A stretch of DNA of 64,000 nucleotides, taken from positions 216,355 to 280,354 of the forward strand of contig JACKBA010000004.1 of the NCBI GenBank assembly GCA_020634815.1, written 5' to 3'. Position numbers and translations under genes: made by a program. The notes beneath the pieces are model-generated. The model did no database searches. It was not told the origin of the DNA and saw nothing but the letters and a program-made list of their open reading frames with translations. Of the stretch, positions 9,331 through 19,305 are shown piece by piece; the first letter of the stretch is position 1, and each line of letters begins with the position of its first letter. The stretch is from Caldilineaceae bacterium. Its GTDB lineage: Bacteria; Chloroflexota; Anaerolineae; Caldilineales; Caldilineaceae.

Positions 9331-9348
9331 GTTGAAGGGGTCGCACGC

Positions 9349-10275
<927 letters not shown>

Positions 10276-10346
10276 GAGGGGCGAGTTGCGAGGGGCGAGG
10301 GGCGATTGACGCCGCTGCGGCGACGGTTATTCGGACCCCACAAGAT

Positions 10347-10377
10347 CCCTCACCCCCTCATCCTGTCATCTTGTCAT
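10347..10377. repeat. Interspersed CCCTCACCCCCTCATC...TTGTCAT repeat
   Basis: This intergenic stretch (10276-10402) begins with GAGGGGCGAG-type direct repeats (about 10276-10305) and then carries one arm of the CTCATCTTGTCATC repeat family. The same family occurs at 27109-27247, again just upstream of a gene start. GAAGGA before the next ATG at 10403 is the ribosome-binding site. Confidence 0.6.
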
Positions 10378-10402
10378 TCTCATTGACCTGAAGGACAACC
10401 CG

Positions 10403-11397
10403 ATGACCTCCTCAATCCGCATCGCCTTCATCGGCGCCGGACGCATGGCCAACCATCACGCCGGCTTCTTGCAGCAGGAGCCGGACGTCGCGATTGTGGC
10501 GGCGGCGGATATCGACCGGGCGCGCCGAGGCATTCGCGGCAAAGTGGGGCGGCACGCCCTATCCCGACCACTGCGCCATGCTCGATGCCGGGGAATCGAT
10601 GCCGTCTACATCTGCACGCCGACGGGCAGCCACGCGCTGCTCGGCCTCGACGTGGTGGCGCGCAACCTGCCGCTCTTTGTGGAGAAACCGCTCGATTCTC
10701 GATCTCAAGCTCGCCGCCCGCTTTGTTGAGGCCGCCGAGCAGCGCAAGCTCATCACCATGACCTGCTTTCAGTGGCGCTATTCGCCGGGCTATCGCCGCG
10801 CCCAGGCGCTGATCGACGGCGCACCCGTCGCGCTGGTGACACTGCGCTGGTACTGGACGCGACCGCCCATTCCGTGGATGTGGGATCGTACGTTGGCCGG
10901 CGGCCAGCTTGTCGACCAGAGCATCCATCTCGTCGACGTGGGCCGCGGGTTGGCCGGCGACATTGCGACGGTTTACGCGGCCTACAACGAGCGGCAGGTC
11001 AACCAGGATCGAGTTTCACAACTGGGATGCCTACGCCGTGACGCTGCGCTTCAAGGGCGGCGCCGTCGGCACCAGCGCCAGCACCTACGCCCTCTTCCCG
11101 GAGATCCAGGAGCCGCCCTCGGCCGATTTTGCGCTGCGCGACCGCCTGGTGCGCGTCACCGATCGCGGCGCGGCGCAGTTCACGCCGCAGGGTGTCGAGG
11201 AGTGGCCGAACGACGAGCCGCTGCACGCCGGCGTCAACCGCGCCTTTGTGGAGGCGTTGCGCAAGAACGACCCGTCGCTTGTCGCCACGCCGCTGCGCGC
11301 CGGGCTGGAATCGACCGCCGTCGTGCTGGCGGCCAATGCCTCGGCCGCGACCGGCCAGCCGGTCGATGTCGCCGCGTTCCTCGCCGCCAGTGTATGA
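10403..11397 (+). pseudogene. Gfo/Idh/MocA-family oxidoreductase, four frameshifts
   Basis: An NAD(P)-dependent sugar or inositol dehydrogenase homologue. The Rossmann start IRIAFIGAGRMANHHA, the VEKPLD motif (EKP Lys) and the barrel-strand sequences QWRYSPGY and DQSIHLVDVGRGLAG are all present, but spread over three frames. Shifts fall at about 10520 (+1), 10593 (-1, in a GGGG run), 10699 (+1, CTCGATTCTCGAT) and 11008 (+1). With these corrected the product is about 330 residues, full length for the family, with no in-frame stop codon. This could be a recently broken gene or an erroneous local sequence. Its stop overlaps the ATG of the P450 gene (ATGA at 11394). Confidence 0.82.
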
Positions 11398-12634
11398 GCG
11401 CTGCGTGGGTGGATGAACATCTCGGTACGCCCGAGTTCTATGCCGACCCCTATCCGGTGCTGCGCCGCCTGCGCGAGAGGCGCCGGTCGTGTGGAGCGAG
11501 CGCATGGGCGGCTGGCTGGTCACGCGCTACGCCGACGTAGCCGCCGCGCTGCGCGACCCCGCACGCTTCTCGAATGCCGGCCGTGTCCACTATCTCCTCG
11601 ACCAACTCACGCCGGAGCAGCGCGCGGGCACGGACCTCCTGCAACGCCACTATGCCGTGGGCGTCGGTCACGCCGACCCGCCCGAGCACACGCGCCTGCG
11701 CCGGCTGCTGACCCCGCTCTTTCAGCCGCAGCGGCTGGCAGCATTGACGGCGCGCGTGCAGGCTGTGGTCGATCAGTTGCTCGATGCGGTCGCCGGGCGC
11801 GATGCCTTCGATCTCGTCGCCGCGCTGGCGTACCCGCTGCCGGCCATCGTCGTGCTGGAGTTCCTGGGCGCACCGCCGGCGGACATGGATCACTTTCGGC
11901 GCTGGGCACTGGACATCAACGGCCTCTTTGCCGGCGGCGGCCGTCTTCGGCCGGAAGCGGTGGCCGTTGCCCAGTCCAGCCTGGTGGAGATGCGCGCCTA
12001 TCTCGACGACCTCATTGCCGAGCGGGTGCGCAATCCGTGCGACGATGTCATCTCGCTGCTGGCGGCCGATGCGACCCGCGACCGGCTGGACATGGCTGAG
12101 CTTGTCTCCACGTGCGTCACGCTCTTCGTGGCCGGCCACGAGACGACGACCAATCTCATTGGCAACGGCATGGTCGCGCTGCTGCGCCATCCCGGCGCGC
12201 TGGCACAGGTGCGCGCGGACTCTGGTCTCATGGCGCCGGCCATCGAGGAGATGCTGCGCTACGATGCGCCGGTCGCGCGTGCCTGGCGGCTGGCCCGCGC
12301 CGACGTCGAACTCGGCGGCCGGCTCATTCGCCAGGGGCAGATGGTGCTGCTCATGCTCGGCGCCGCCAATCGCGACCCGGACCAGTTCGCCGATCCGGAG
12401 ACATTCGACGTGACCCGCACCGAGAACCGGCACCTGGGCTTTGGCTACGGTATCCACTTTTGCCTGGGCGCGCCGCTCGCCCGCATCGAGGCGCCCATCG
12501 CCATCGGCACCTTGCTGGCGCGCTTCCCGGCCCTGGCGCTGGATGAGAGCCGGCCGCTGCGCTGGCGCCACGATATTGCCCTGCGCGGCGTCGAGACGCT
12601 GCCCGTTACCACAGGAGGAATCGCCCATGTCTGA
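11394..12634 (+). CDS. Cytochrome P450 (one frameshift near the 5' end)
   Basis: A soluble bacterial P450. The main frame from 11489 encodes 381 residues with the I-helix oxygen-binding AGHETT, the ExxR motif in EEMLR, and the heme loop FGYGIHFCLGAPLAR with the Cys ligand. The missing N-terminus (ATG at 11394, WVDEHLGTPEFYADPYPVLRRL) lies in another frame. One base appears to be lost near 11482; restoring it gives about 412 residues, normal for CYP107-like enzymes. Ferredoxin and reductase genes are not in the window. A P450 inside a sugar catabolic cluster is unusual and may act on a methoxy or alkyl group of the substrate, which is inference. Its end overlaps the next gene's start at 12627. 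Confidence 0.87.
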
Positions 12635-14002
12635 CACCACGCTCACGATCGGCCTGGTCAGCATTGCCCGCCCGACCTTCGACGTGCCGCTCGCCCAGTC
12701 GATTGCCGACGGCGTCGCCGACCGGCTGGAGGCGGCGGGCTGCACGCTGACCGGCTCAGGTCGCACGCTCATCATGGATACGGCCGCGCTGGCCGCGGTG
12801 CAGGATGCGCTGGCCGCCGCGCCGCCCGACCTGCTGCTGCTGCTCCAGGCCAGCTTTGCCGACAGCAGCATGGCCGTGCTCCTGGCCGAGGCGGCCCACG
12901 CGCGCCGCGTGCCGGTGCTGCTGTGGGCCGTGCCCGATGCGCGCGAGGGCGGGCGTCTGCGCCTCAACAGCCTGTGCGGCATCAACCTGGCCGGCCACGC
13001 GCTGATGCTGCGCGGCGTGCCGTACGATTATCTCCTCGCCTCGCCCGGCGCGCCGGCGCGCTGGATAAAGTGACGCGGCTGGCACGCATCGGCCGGGCGC
13101 GGCGCGCTGGACCAGGCGACCATCGGGCTGGTGGGCGAACATCCCGCCGGCTTTGACACCTGCGCCTACGACGCCGGCGACCTGGCCGATCTCTTCGGCG
13201 TGCGTCCAGCCCGTTGCGCTGGCCGACACATTGGCCCAGGCCGCCGCCTCACCCGACGGCGCGCGCGATGCGTTTATCGAACGCGTCACGGCGCTGGCGC
13301 CCAATGTGGCCGAACTCGACCAGGCTGCCGTGCGCGGCACTGCCGGCGTCTATCACGCCTTGCGCACGCTGGCCGACGACAGCCAACTCTCCGGCGTTGC
13401 CGTGCGCTGCTGGCCCGAGTTCTTCACCGAGCTGGGCTGTGCGGCGTGCGGCGCGATGAGCGTGCTCAACGAGGAGAAATGCCCGGCAGCTGCGAGGCTG
13501 ACGTCAACGGCACGGTCACGTCGCTGCTGCTTCAGGCGCTGAGCGGCGCACAGGCCTTCATCACCGACCTGGTCTCCATCGAGGCGGAGAGCGACACGGG
13601 CGTGCTCTGGCATTGCGGGCTGGCGCCGGCGAGCATGGCCGACCCGGAGGGCCCGATCCTGGGCACGATTCACAGCAACCGCAAGCTGCCGCTGCTCTTC
13701 GAGTTCCCGCTCAAGCCCGGCGCGTCACGATTGCGCGCCTGCATCGCACCGCGCTGGACAATGGCACGAGCCGGCTACCAGTTTCGTCATCGGCGGCGGC
13801 GAGATGGTACGCGCGCCAAGAGCTTCACCGGCACCAGTCCGGCGTCATCCGCTTCGACCGGCCGGCGGCGGAGGTCTTCGACACCATCATGCGCGCCGGG
13901 CTGGAACACCACGTCAGCATCACCTACGGCGACTACCAGGAGGAACTGCGCGGCTTTGCACGGCTGGCGGGGCTGGCTGTGCTGGAGTTGACGGCGCCAT
14001 AG
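12627..14002 (+). pseudogene. L-fucose isomerase-like protein, at least eight frameshifts
   Basis: Begins with ATG at 12627 behind AGGAGG. The first 149 residues are intact (LTIGLVSIARPTFDVPLA...LCGINLAGHAL). After that, recognisable sequence alternates among frames: GEHPAGFDTCAYD (from 13131), VQPVALADTLAQA (13206), CEADVNGTVTSLLLQALSG (13490), IHSNRKLPLLFEFPLKPG, then GVIRFDRPAAEVFDTIMRAGLEHHVS up to 14002. Shifts fall near 13055, 13105, 13203, 13485, 13725, 13775, 13818 and 13842. The homology is to fucose/arabinose isomerase-fold proteins. Corrected length is about 455 residues. No nonsense substitutions are seen, so indel sequence errors or very recent decay are both possible. Confidence 0.78.
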
Positions 14003-14045
14003 CGTCGCAACGCGTCCCGCGATCTTGCGGTGAGGAGGTAGAACC

Positions 14046-16262
14046 ATGTGGCGTCCGGCAACATCCACAGAGTTGATGCCCTCAGATCTTGCCGAGAATC
14101 TGGCGCAACTGCGGCAATCGTCCTTGCGCCGGCTCATCGTCGCCGTCGTTGGCCTTTACCTCCTCATGCAGTTGGCGCTGTCGGCGACCTGGCCTTCGCT
14201 CTTCTCCTGGCCGGTCGTGCCCGTCGTCGCTATCGTCTTTGGCAGTTCGGCCGCGGGGCTCTTCCTGACCCGCGTTCATGTCGATCTGGCTCACGTTATC
14301 TGGCAGATCGGATTGTCGACGGCGGTGGTCCTGGCGGCGCTGACCTTCCAGCGGCCGGAACCCTTGCTGCTGCTGGCCTTTCAGCCGTTCATGTTCGCCG
14401 TCATCATGGGCTGGCCCTGGGGTGGGCTTGCCTGGCTGCTCGTCACCGCGCTCGTCGCCGCTGTATTGCGCGATGGGGGCGTTGAGGGATTCACGTTGGC
14501 CTACGCCGTGGCTATCGTTTTTGCCGGCGCGCTGGGCGGCGTGCTGGGGTGGGCAGCCATTGGCAACCTTGTGACCGTGGCCCAGTGGCTCCATGACGCC
14601 GATCGCCAGTCGCGGCAGAACCTGCAGGATGCTCGCCAGCACCGGTCGAAGTTGTTGCAGGCCGTCAAGGAACTCGACCAGGCGAATTACCGCCTTGTGC
14701 GCATCAACGCAGCGCTGGCGACGGCCCGTCACACGGCCGAGGAGGCGCTGCGCTTCAAGGCCGAGTTTGTCGCCAATGTCAGTCACGAATTGCGCACCCC
14801 GCTCAATCTGATCATCGGCTTTAGCGAGGTGATGATCCTGTCGCCCGAGAGTTACGGCGGCCAGCAGTTGCCCGGCGCCTACCGTGCCGACATCAACGCC
14901 ATCTACAATAATGCCAGACATTTGAAGGCGCTCGTCGACGATGTTCTGGACATGGGGCGCATCGATGCAGGCAAGCTGGCCTTCACGCGGGAGCCGGTTG
15001 AGATCCAGGAGTTGTTGCTGGAAGTCGACGGGATCGTCGGCGACTACATTGCCGCCAAGGGCCTTACGTATGCCCGCGAGGTCGAGCCGGGGCTGCCGGC
15101 GCTGACGATTGACCGGGTGCGCGTGCGCCAGGTTTTGCTCAACCTGCTGGTCAATGCCGTACGCTTCACCGAGAGCGGCTCGATCCGGCTGGAGGTTGCG
15201 CGTAGTGACGGCACCGTTCGCTTTGCCGTCTTTGACAGCGGGCGTGGGATTGGCGCAGAAGAACTGTCCCACGTCTTCGAGCCCTTTCACACGAGCGGCG
15301 GCGATGGCGGGGCCAGGTGGTTCGACGGCAAAGGCCTGGGTCTCCCGATCAGCAAGAAATATGTAGAGATGCACGGCGGCAAGATTGGGGCGGAGAGCGT
15401 GGCCGGGCGCGGCAGTACGTTTTGGTTCACGCTGCCGGTGGCCGGCAACGGAGCCGGGCAGCATACCGAGAGTCGCCTGGTTGAGGAATTGCGGTCAACG
15501 CCGCGCCCGTTGTTGGTTGCCGCCGTAGGTGATGGCGCCGTGATGTCCAGGCTCCAGCGCAGCCTGGACGCGTATCAGATCGAGCATGTCGCCGATCTGC
15601 GCCGGGCGGTGGCAGTGGCCGACGAACTGGAGGCCGTTGCGATCGTCACCGATGAAAACCGGTTGCCTGCCGCAGATGTGGTGGGGGCACTGCCGCAGCC
15701 CACAGTGCCGGTGATAGCCTGCCAGGCGCTGAAATCTACCCGCGAGGAGTCGCTGCCCGACGTCGACATCACGCTGACCGAGCCGGTGCCCGCGTCGCAG
15801 CTATTGGCCTTTTTCGATGGGCTGCCTCCGGAGCAAATCCACACCGTGCTGATTGCAGACGAGAATCCTGACACGGTGCGCCTGTTGCGCCGTGTTCTGC
15901 GCGCCCGGGTCGCCGCCGGCACGCTCCTCGAGGCGTACAACGGCGAGGAGGTCTTGCAGCGCCTGCGTGACGAACGGCCCAGCCTGGCCCTGGTCGATGT
16001 CGCGCTGTGCGATGACGGCGGTGTGCCGGTCCTCACGCGGATCGCCGGTGACGCGACGGTGCGCCCGCGCTGGCTGGCGGCCCTTGTCCCGGCGCCGGCC
16101 CTGTTGAGCCAGGGGCGCGAGGTGACGGTGACGCTGCCTGCTGACCTGACGCTGGATCGAATGTCGGGATTGCTGCGCGCGATCTGTTCGGTCTTCGTTG
16201 CCCAGGAAACGGACGCCGCTACTGCCATTGGGCCAGAGCCGCAAGCAGCGCTTCCTGGCTGA
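14046..16262 (+). CDS. Membrane sensor histidine kinase with C-terminal receiver-like domains
   Basis: A 738-residue hybrid kinase. GAGGAGG just before the ATG fixes the start. Residues about 28-190 hold six membrane helices and no large extracellular domain. A coiled linker leads to HisKA (His247 in SHELRTPLN) and a HATPase domain (NLLVNAVRF, DSGRGIG, GKGLGLPIS). Two receiver-like regions follow: about 480-585 lacks the acidic pocket and looks degenerate, and about 595-710 (TVLIADENPDTVRLL, ALVDVALCDD) keeps Asp651. It lies between the sugar cluster and the uptake locus. Its 3' end overlaps the convergent gene by 44 bp. It may regulate the neighbouring carbohydrate genes, which is inference from position. 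Confidence 0.88.
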   Translation: MWRPATSTELMPSDLAENLAQLRQSSLRRLIVAVVGLYLLMQLALSATWPSLFSWPVVPVVAIVFGSSAAGLFLTRVHVDLAHVIWQIGLSTAVVLAALTFQRPEPLLLLAFQPFMFAVIMGWPWGGLAWLLVTALVAAVLRDGGVEGFTLAYAVAIVFAGALGGVLGWAAIGNLVTVAQWLHDADRQSRQNLQDARQHRSKLLQAVKELDQANYRLVRINAALATARHTAEEALRFKAEFVANVSHELRTPLNLIIGFSEVMILSPESYGGQQLPGAYRADINAIYNNARHLKALVDDVLDMGRIDAGKLAFTREPVEIQELLLEVDGIVGDYIAAKGLTYAREVEPGLPALTIDRVRVRQVLLNLLVNAVRFTESGSIRLEVARSDGTVRFAVFDSGRGIGAEELSHVFEPFHTSGGDGGARWFDGKGLGLPISKKYVEMHGGKIGAESVAGRGSTFWFTLPVAGNGAGQHTESRLVEELRSTPRPLLVAAVGDGAVMSRLQRSLDAYQIEHVADLRRAVAVADELEAVAIVTDENRLPAADVVGALPQPTVPVIACQALKSTREESLPDVDITLTEPVPASQLLAFFDGLPPEQIHTVLIADENPDTVRLLRRVLRARVAAGTLLEAYNGEEVLQRLRDERPSLALVDVALCDDGGVPVLTRIAGDATVRPRWLAALVPAPALLSQGREVTVTLPADLTLDRMSGLLRAICSVFVAQETDAATAIGPEPQAALPG

Positions 16263-17502
16263 CCGGCTTGGTGAGGTAGCCTGCCGCGCCGAGGCTCTGG
16301 CCCAACGTCGGCTCGTTGACGACGGAGCAAAGCAGCACGGGAACGTCACGCGTCTCCGGCCGTTGTTTCAGATCCACGAGGATCTCCCACCCATCCTCTT
16401 CGGGCATCATGATATCGAGCAGGATGGCGGCAGGTCGCAACTCGGCCAGGTGCTGGCGCGCCTCGGCGCCGTTTTTTGCCCACACGATCTGCCAGGGCTC
16501 GCCGGCCAGATAGCGGCGAAAGAGGTCGGCCAGGCCCTCATTGTCGTCAATCATCAACAGCGTCTTTGGGCGCAGGGCCGGCCACGCGAGCGAGATGGTC
16601 TGCCTGCCGCCATCGTCATGCCGGGCCAGGGTTCCGCCCATCGCTTCCATGATCTGTGCCGCCAGCGCCAGACGGCGTCCTGTTTCGCTTGCGGGTTCAA
16701 TCGGCGCCTGCGCTCCGAGTACCGGGCGGGCGGCAAATGCAAAGGTCAGGCGCACATGCTCGTCATCGGAGGAACCTGTCACGTCGACCGTCCTGCTTGC
16801 CGTAGAGGTGACGGCAAAGGTGAGAATGTTGAGCAAAGCCTGCCGCAGCATGACGCGGTCGGCGCGCACGGGCGACAGCGAGTAGAGCGATGCAAGTTCG
16901 ATGTGCACCGTATGCGACTCTGCCAGCGGCTGGATCACAGGCTGGAGATCGTCGAGCAGCGTGCTCAACTGAATCAGCCGCCAGGTGACCGGATGGAATT
17001 GCAGTTGCTCGCTCCGGTCGACTGGTTCGCCGTCGTCGAGCGCATCGCCGGATGAAGCGCCGGCGATTGTGCGCTGCTCCTCGGGCGGCACCTGCTCCCA
17101 GAGCAGGTTGGTCACGGTGTCGAGGGCGCGCGCCTGATCGCGGAAGAATTGGCTCTTGCCCAGCGCCAGTTGCTGCATGGCCTCCGAGGGGCTGAGCCGC
17201 TCGATGTAGCGTAGCTCCAGCAAGGAGTAGATGCGCCAGTCGGGCGACTGTGCAGGCATTCCGGGCTGCGGGCGCAACGACTGGATGGCATCCAACAGCA
17301 GACGGCGCAGGGCCTGACTGCGCTGGAAGCTGTCGGCTTCAACCGTCACGGCACCGACAAGGACATTCATCAGCGGGTGCTGTTGCAGGTGATGGGAGTC
17401 ATAGAGGTGGTTGTATGCATCATGCACCCACTCTCCGAAGCGCTCGCGAGCACGGTCAAGCATGGAACGATTCGCCGGAAATGTGGGAGTTGCGCGGGAC
17501 AA
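16219..17502 (-). CDS. Response regulator with sigma-like HTH and degenerate kinase ATPase domain
   Basis: A 427-residue protein with an unusual order. An N-terminal helical region (about 40-140) contains a sigma-70 region-4-like helix-turn-helix (LELRYIERLSPSEAMQQLALGKSQFFRDQ in outline). A HATPase-fold region follows (about 185-310) in which the N-box key Asn is Phe (NILTFAV) and DxGxG is missing. An intact receiver ends the protein (LLMIDDNEG, Asp in LLDIMMPEEDG, Lys in LTKPVS). No HisKA His is present, so it is probably a phosphorylated adaptor or regulator, not a kinase. The start is uncertain: TTG 17502 or ATG 17463. It converges on the membrane kinase, which is a likely partner. Confidence 0.75.
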   Translation of the reverse strand: MSRATPTFPANRSMLDRARERFGEWVHDAYNHLYDSHHLQQHPLMNVLVGAVTVEADSFQRSQALRRLLLDAIQSLRPQPGMPAQSPDWRIYSLLELRYIERLSPSEAMQQLALGKSQFFRDQARALDTVTNLLWEQVPPEEQRTIAGASSGDALDDGEPVDRSEQLQFHPVTWRLIQLSTLLDDLQPVIQPLAESHTVHIELASLYSLSPVRADRVMLRQALLNILTFAVTSTASRTVDVTGSSDDEHVRLTFAFAARPVLGAQAPIEPASETGRRLALAAQIMEAMGGTLARHDDGGRQTISLAWPALRPKTLLMIDDNEGLADLFRRYLAGEPWQIVWAKNGAEARQHLAELRPAAILLDIMMPEEDGWEILVDLKQRPETRDVPVLLCSVVNEPTLGQSLGAAGYLTKPVSQEALLAALAQWQ

Positions 17503-17666
17503 ACATGGGAGCCAACCCCTTTTCGTCAGGAATATACTGCGCTACACTGAGTTTACCGCACCTACTGTAGAGAAAAGACTCCCATTGTGTCAAACGGCTC
17601 GCCCGTTTACGCCAGCGTTGACCGCGTCAATTCGATTCACCTGTCTTGAGGAAAGGAGCACCCAGT

Positions 17667-19232
17667 ATGTCGAGTAACAATGGCATCTCCCGGCGCGAGT
17701 TTCTGCGCACCGCCTCCATGATCGCCGCCGGCGGTGTCCTGATGGCCTGTGCGCCGGCCACGGTTGCGCCGGCGGCCGGTCCGACGGCGACACCGGCCCC
17801 CTATGTGAAGGGGGACATCCGGATTGTGCCCAGCGGGGTGCAACTGCCGACCGAGAAGGTGACGTTCCGCTGGCTGGACAGCGGCGACACCAAGGCGGTC
17901 TTCTGGAAGCAGTTCTTTGCCAAGTACCAGGAGGCCTACCCCAACATCACGGTCCAGTATGACGGGCTTCCCTGGAACGAAATCGGCAAGATCGTGCCGC
18001 TGGGCATCCAGAACGGCAACCTCCACGACGTCTTCAGCATCCCGCAGGGCATCACCAACGCGCAGGCCTATACCGAAGGCTGGCTCATGCCCTACGACGA
18101 TCTGCTGCCTGACCTGGCGGAAATCAAGGCGAAGTATCCGCCAGGCTCCTTTGTCGAAGGCATCAACGTCTTTGACGGCAAGACCTACTGCCTGCCACAC
18201 GCGACGAGCAAGCGCACCTCGACGATGCTGCTCTACAACCAGGATTATTTGCAGGAGGCGGGCTACGATCCCTCCGCCAACGTGATGACCTGGGACGACT
18301 ACCGCGCGGCGGCCAAAAAGGTGACCGAGAACGGCAAGGGACAGTACTATGGCGTCATCATCGGCGGCAACCAGCTCAACCGCTGGGGTGCGGTGGTGCG
18401 CGACCTGGCGACCTTCGCCGGTGTGCCCACCGTGGGCAGCACCCTCGACGACATGAACCTGCTCACCGGCGAGTATAACTTCACAACGCCGGAGTACATT
18501 GCGGCCATGGAGTTGTTGCTGGCCATGCGCGATGACGGCAGCTTCTTCCCCGGCTACCTGTCGATCAACGCTCCGCAGGCGCGCGCCCAGATCGCGCAAG
18601 GCGGCGCCGGCATGATCCTGCAGGGGCTGTGGTGCCTGCCGCAATGGAAGGCGGAGAATCCGGAGTTCAACTGGAATACCGCGCACACGCCGCTGGCCGA
18701 CCCTGCCAACGTCATGCCGCTGCATGTCAGCGTTGCCGTCGGCACCGAAATGTGGATCTACGCCAAGAGCGAGCTTGCTGCGATCGCCGCCGACATCATG
18801 CACTACTGGACTTCGCTCGAAGGCCAGCTTGCCTGGAACAAGGTCGCCGGTGTCTCCGATCCTGGCTACATGGTCGAGGCGATGGAGACGGCCAGCGACG
18901 ACCCGCGCGAATTGAAGGCGCTCGAAACGCAGAACGGCATGTATCGGGTTGGTCCGTCGCCGTTGATTCGCAACCTGGATGTGGCCATGGTCAACCAGGA
19001 GTTGCGCGCCGTTACGCCCAACTTCAACGAGGTGATCCAGGGGCTCATGGCCGGCCAGATCGAGGGCGTCCAGCAGCAGTTCCAGGACTTGCAGGATCGG
19101 GCCAACGCCGAACTCGATCGGGCGATCAAGGCTGCCCAGGACAAGGGGGCCAATGTCAGCCGCGACGACTATGTCTTCTCGAACTGGGATCCCAAGAACG
19201 ACTACACTGAGGCAGACTACGCCGCTGCGTAG
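17667..19232 (+). CDS. Sugar ABC transporter substrate-binding lipoprotein (Tat type)
   Basis: A 521-residue family-1-like extracellular solute-binding protein. The ATG at 17667 is preferred over an upstream TTG because AAAGGAG lies about nine bases before it. The N-terminus has a twin-arginine signal (SRREFL, Arg9-Arg10) ending in a lipobox LMAC, with Cys28 as the lipidation site, then a Pro/Ala/Thr tether. The mature domain has the binding-protein pattern (VTFRWLDSGDTKAVFWKQF, GKTYCLPHATSKRT, WYxLPQW). Folded export by Tat and membrane anchoring are expected. It heads a three-gene importer with the two permeases downstream. Confidence 0.9.
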   Translation: MSSNNGISRREFLRTASMIAAGGVLMACAPATVAPAAGPTATPAPYVKGDIRIVPSGVQLPTEKVTFRWLDSGDTKAVFWKQFFAKYQEAYPNITVQYDGLPWNEIGKIVPLGIQNGNLHDVFSIPQGITNAQAYTEGWLMPYDDLLPDLAEIKAKYPPGSFVEGINVFDGKTYCLPHATSKRTSTMLLYNQDYLQEAGYDPSANVMTWDDYRAAAKKVTENGKGQYYGVIIGGNQLNRWGAVVRDLATFAGVPTVGSTLDDMNLLTGEYNFTTPEYIAAMELLLAMRDDGSFFPGYLSINAPQARAQIAQGGAGMILQGLWCLPQWKAENPEFNWNTAHTPLADPANVMPLHVSVAVGTEMWIYAKSELAAIAADIMHYWTSLEGQLAWNKVAGVSDPGYMVEAMETASDDPRELKALETQNGMYRVGPSPLIRNLDVAMVNQELRAVTPNFNEVIQGLMAGQIEGVQQQFQDLQDRANAELDRAIKAAQDKGANVSRDDYVFSNWDPKNDYTEADYAAA

Positions 19233-19249
19233 TTGACGGCTTGGATCGA

Positions 19250-19277
19250 TGCCGGGGGCGGTCAACCGCCCCCGGCA
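19250..19277 (+). promoter_or_regulatory. Intercistronic stem-loop between binding-protein and permease genes
   Basis: A perfect 13-bp GC-rich stem (TGCCGGGGGCGGT / ACCGCCCCCGGCA) with a two-base loop lies 18 bases after the binding-protein stop. It has no T-run, so it is more likely a partial terminator or an RNA-end stabiliser that keeps the binding-protein transcript in excess over the permeases, as REP elements do in malE-malF. It ends 13 bases before the GGAGG ribosome-binding site of the next gene. Confidence 0.65.
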
Positions 19278-19305
19278 GATGCCAGATTCTGGAGGCAAAG
19301 ACGGC

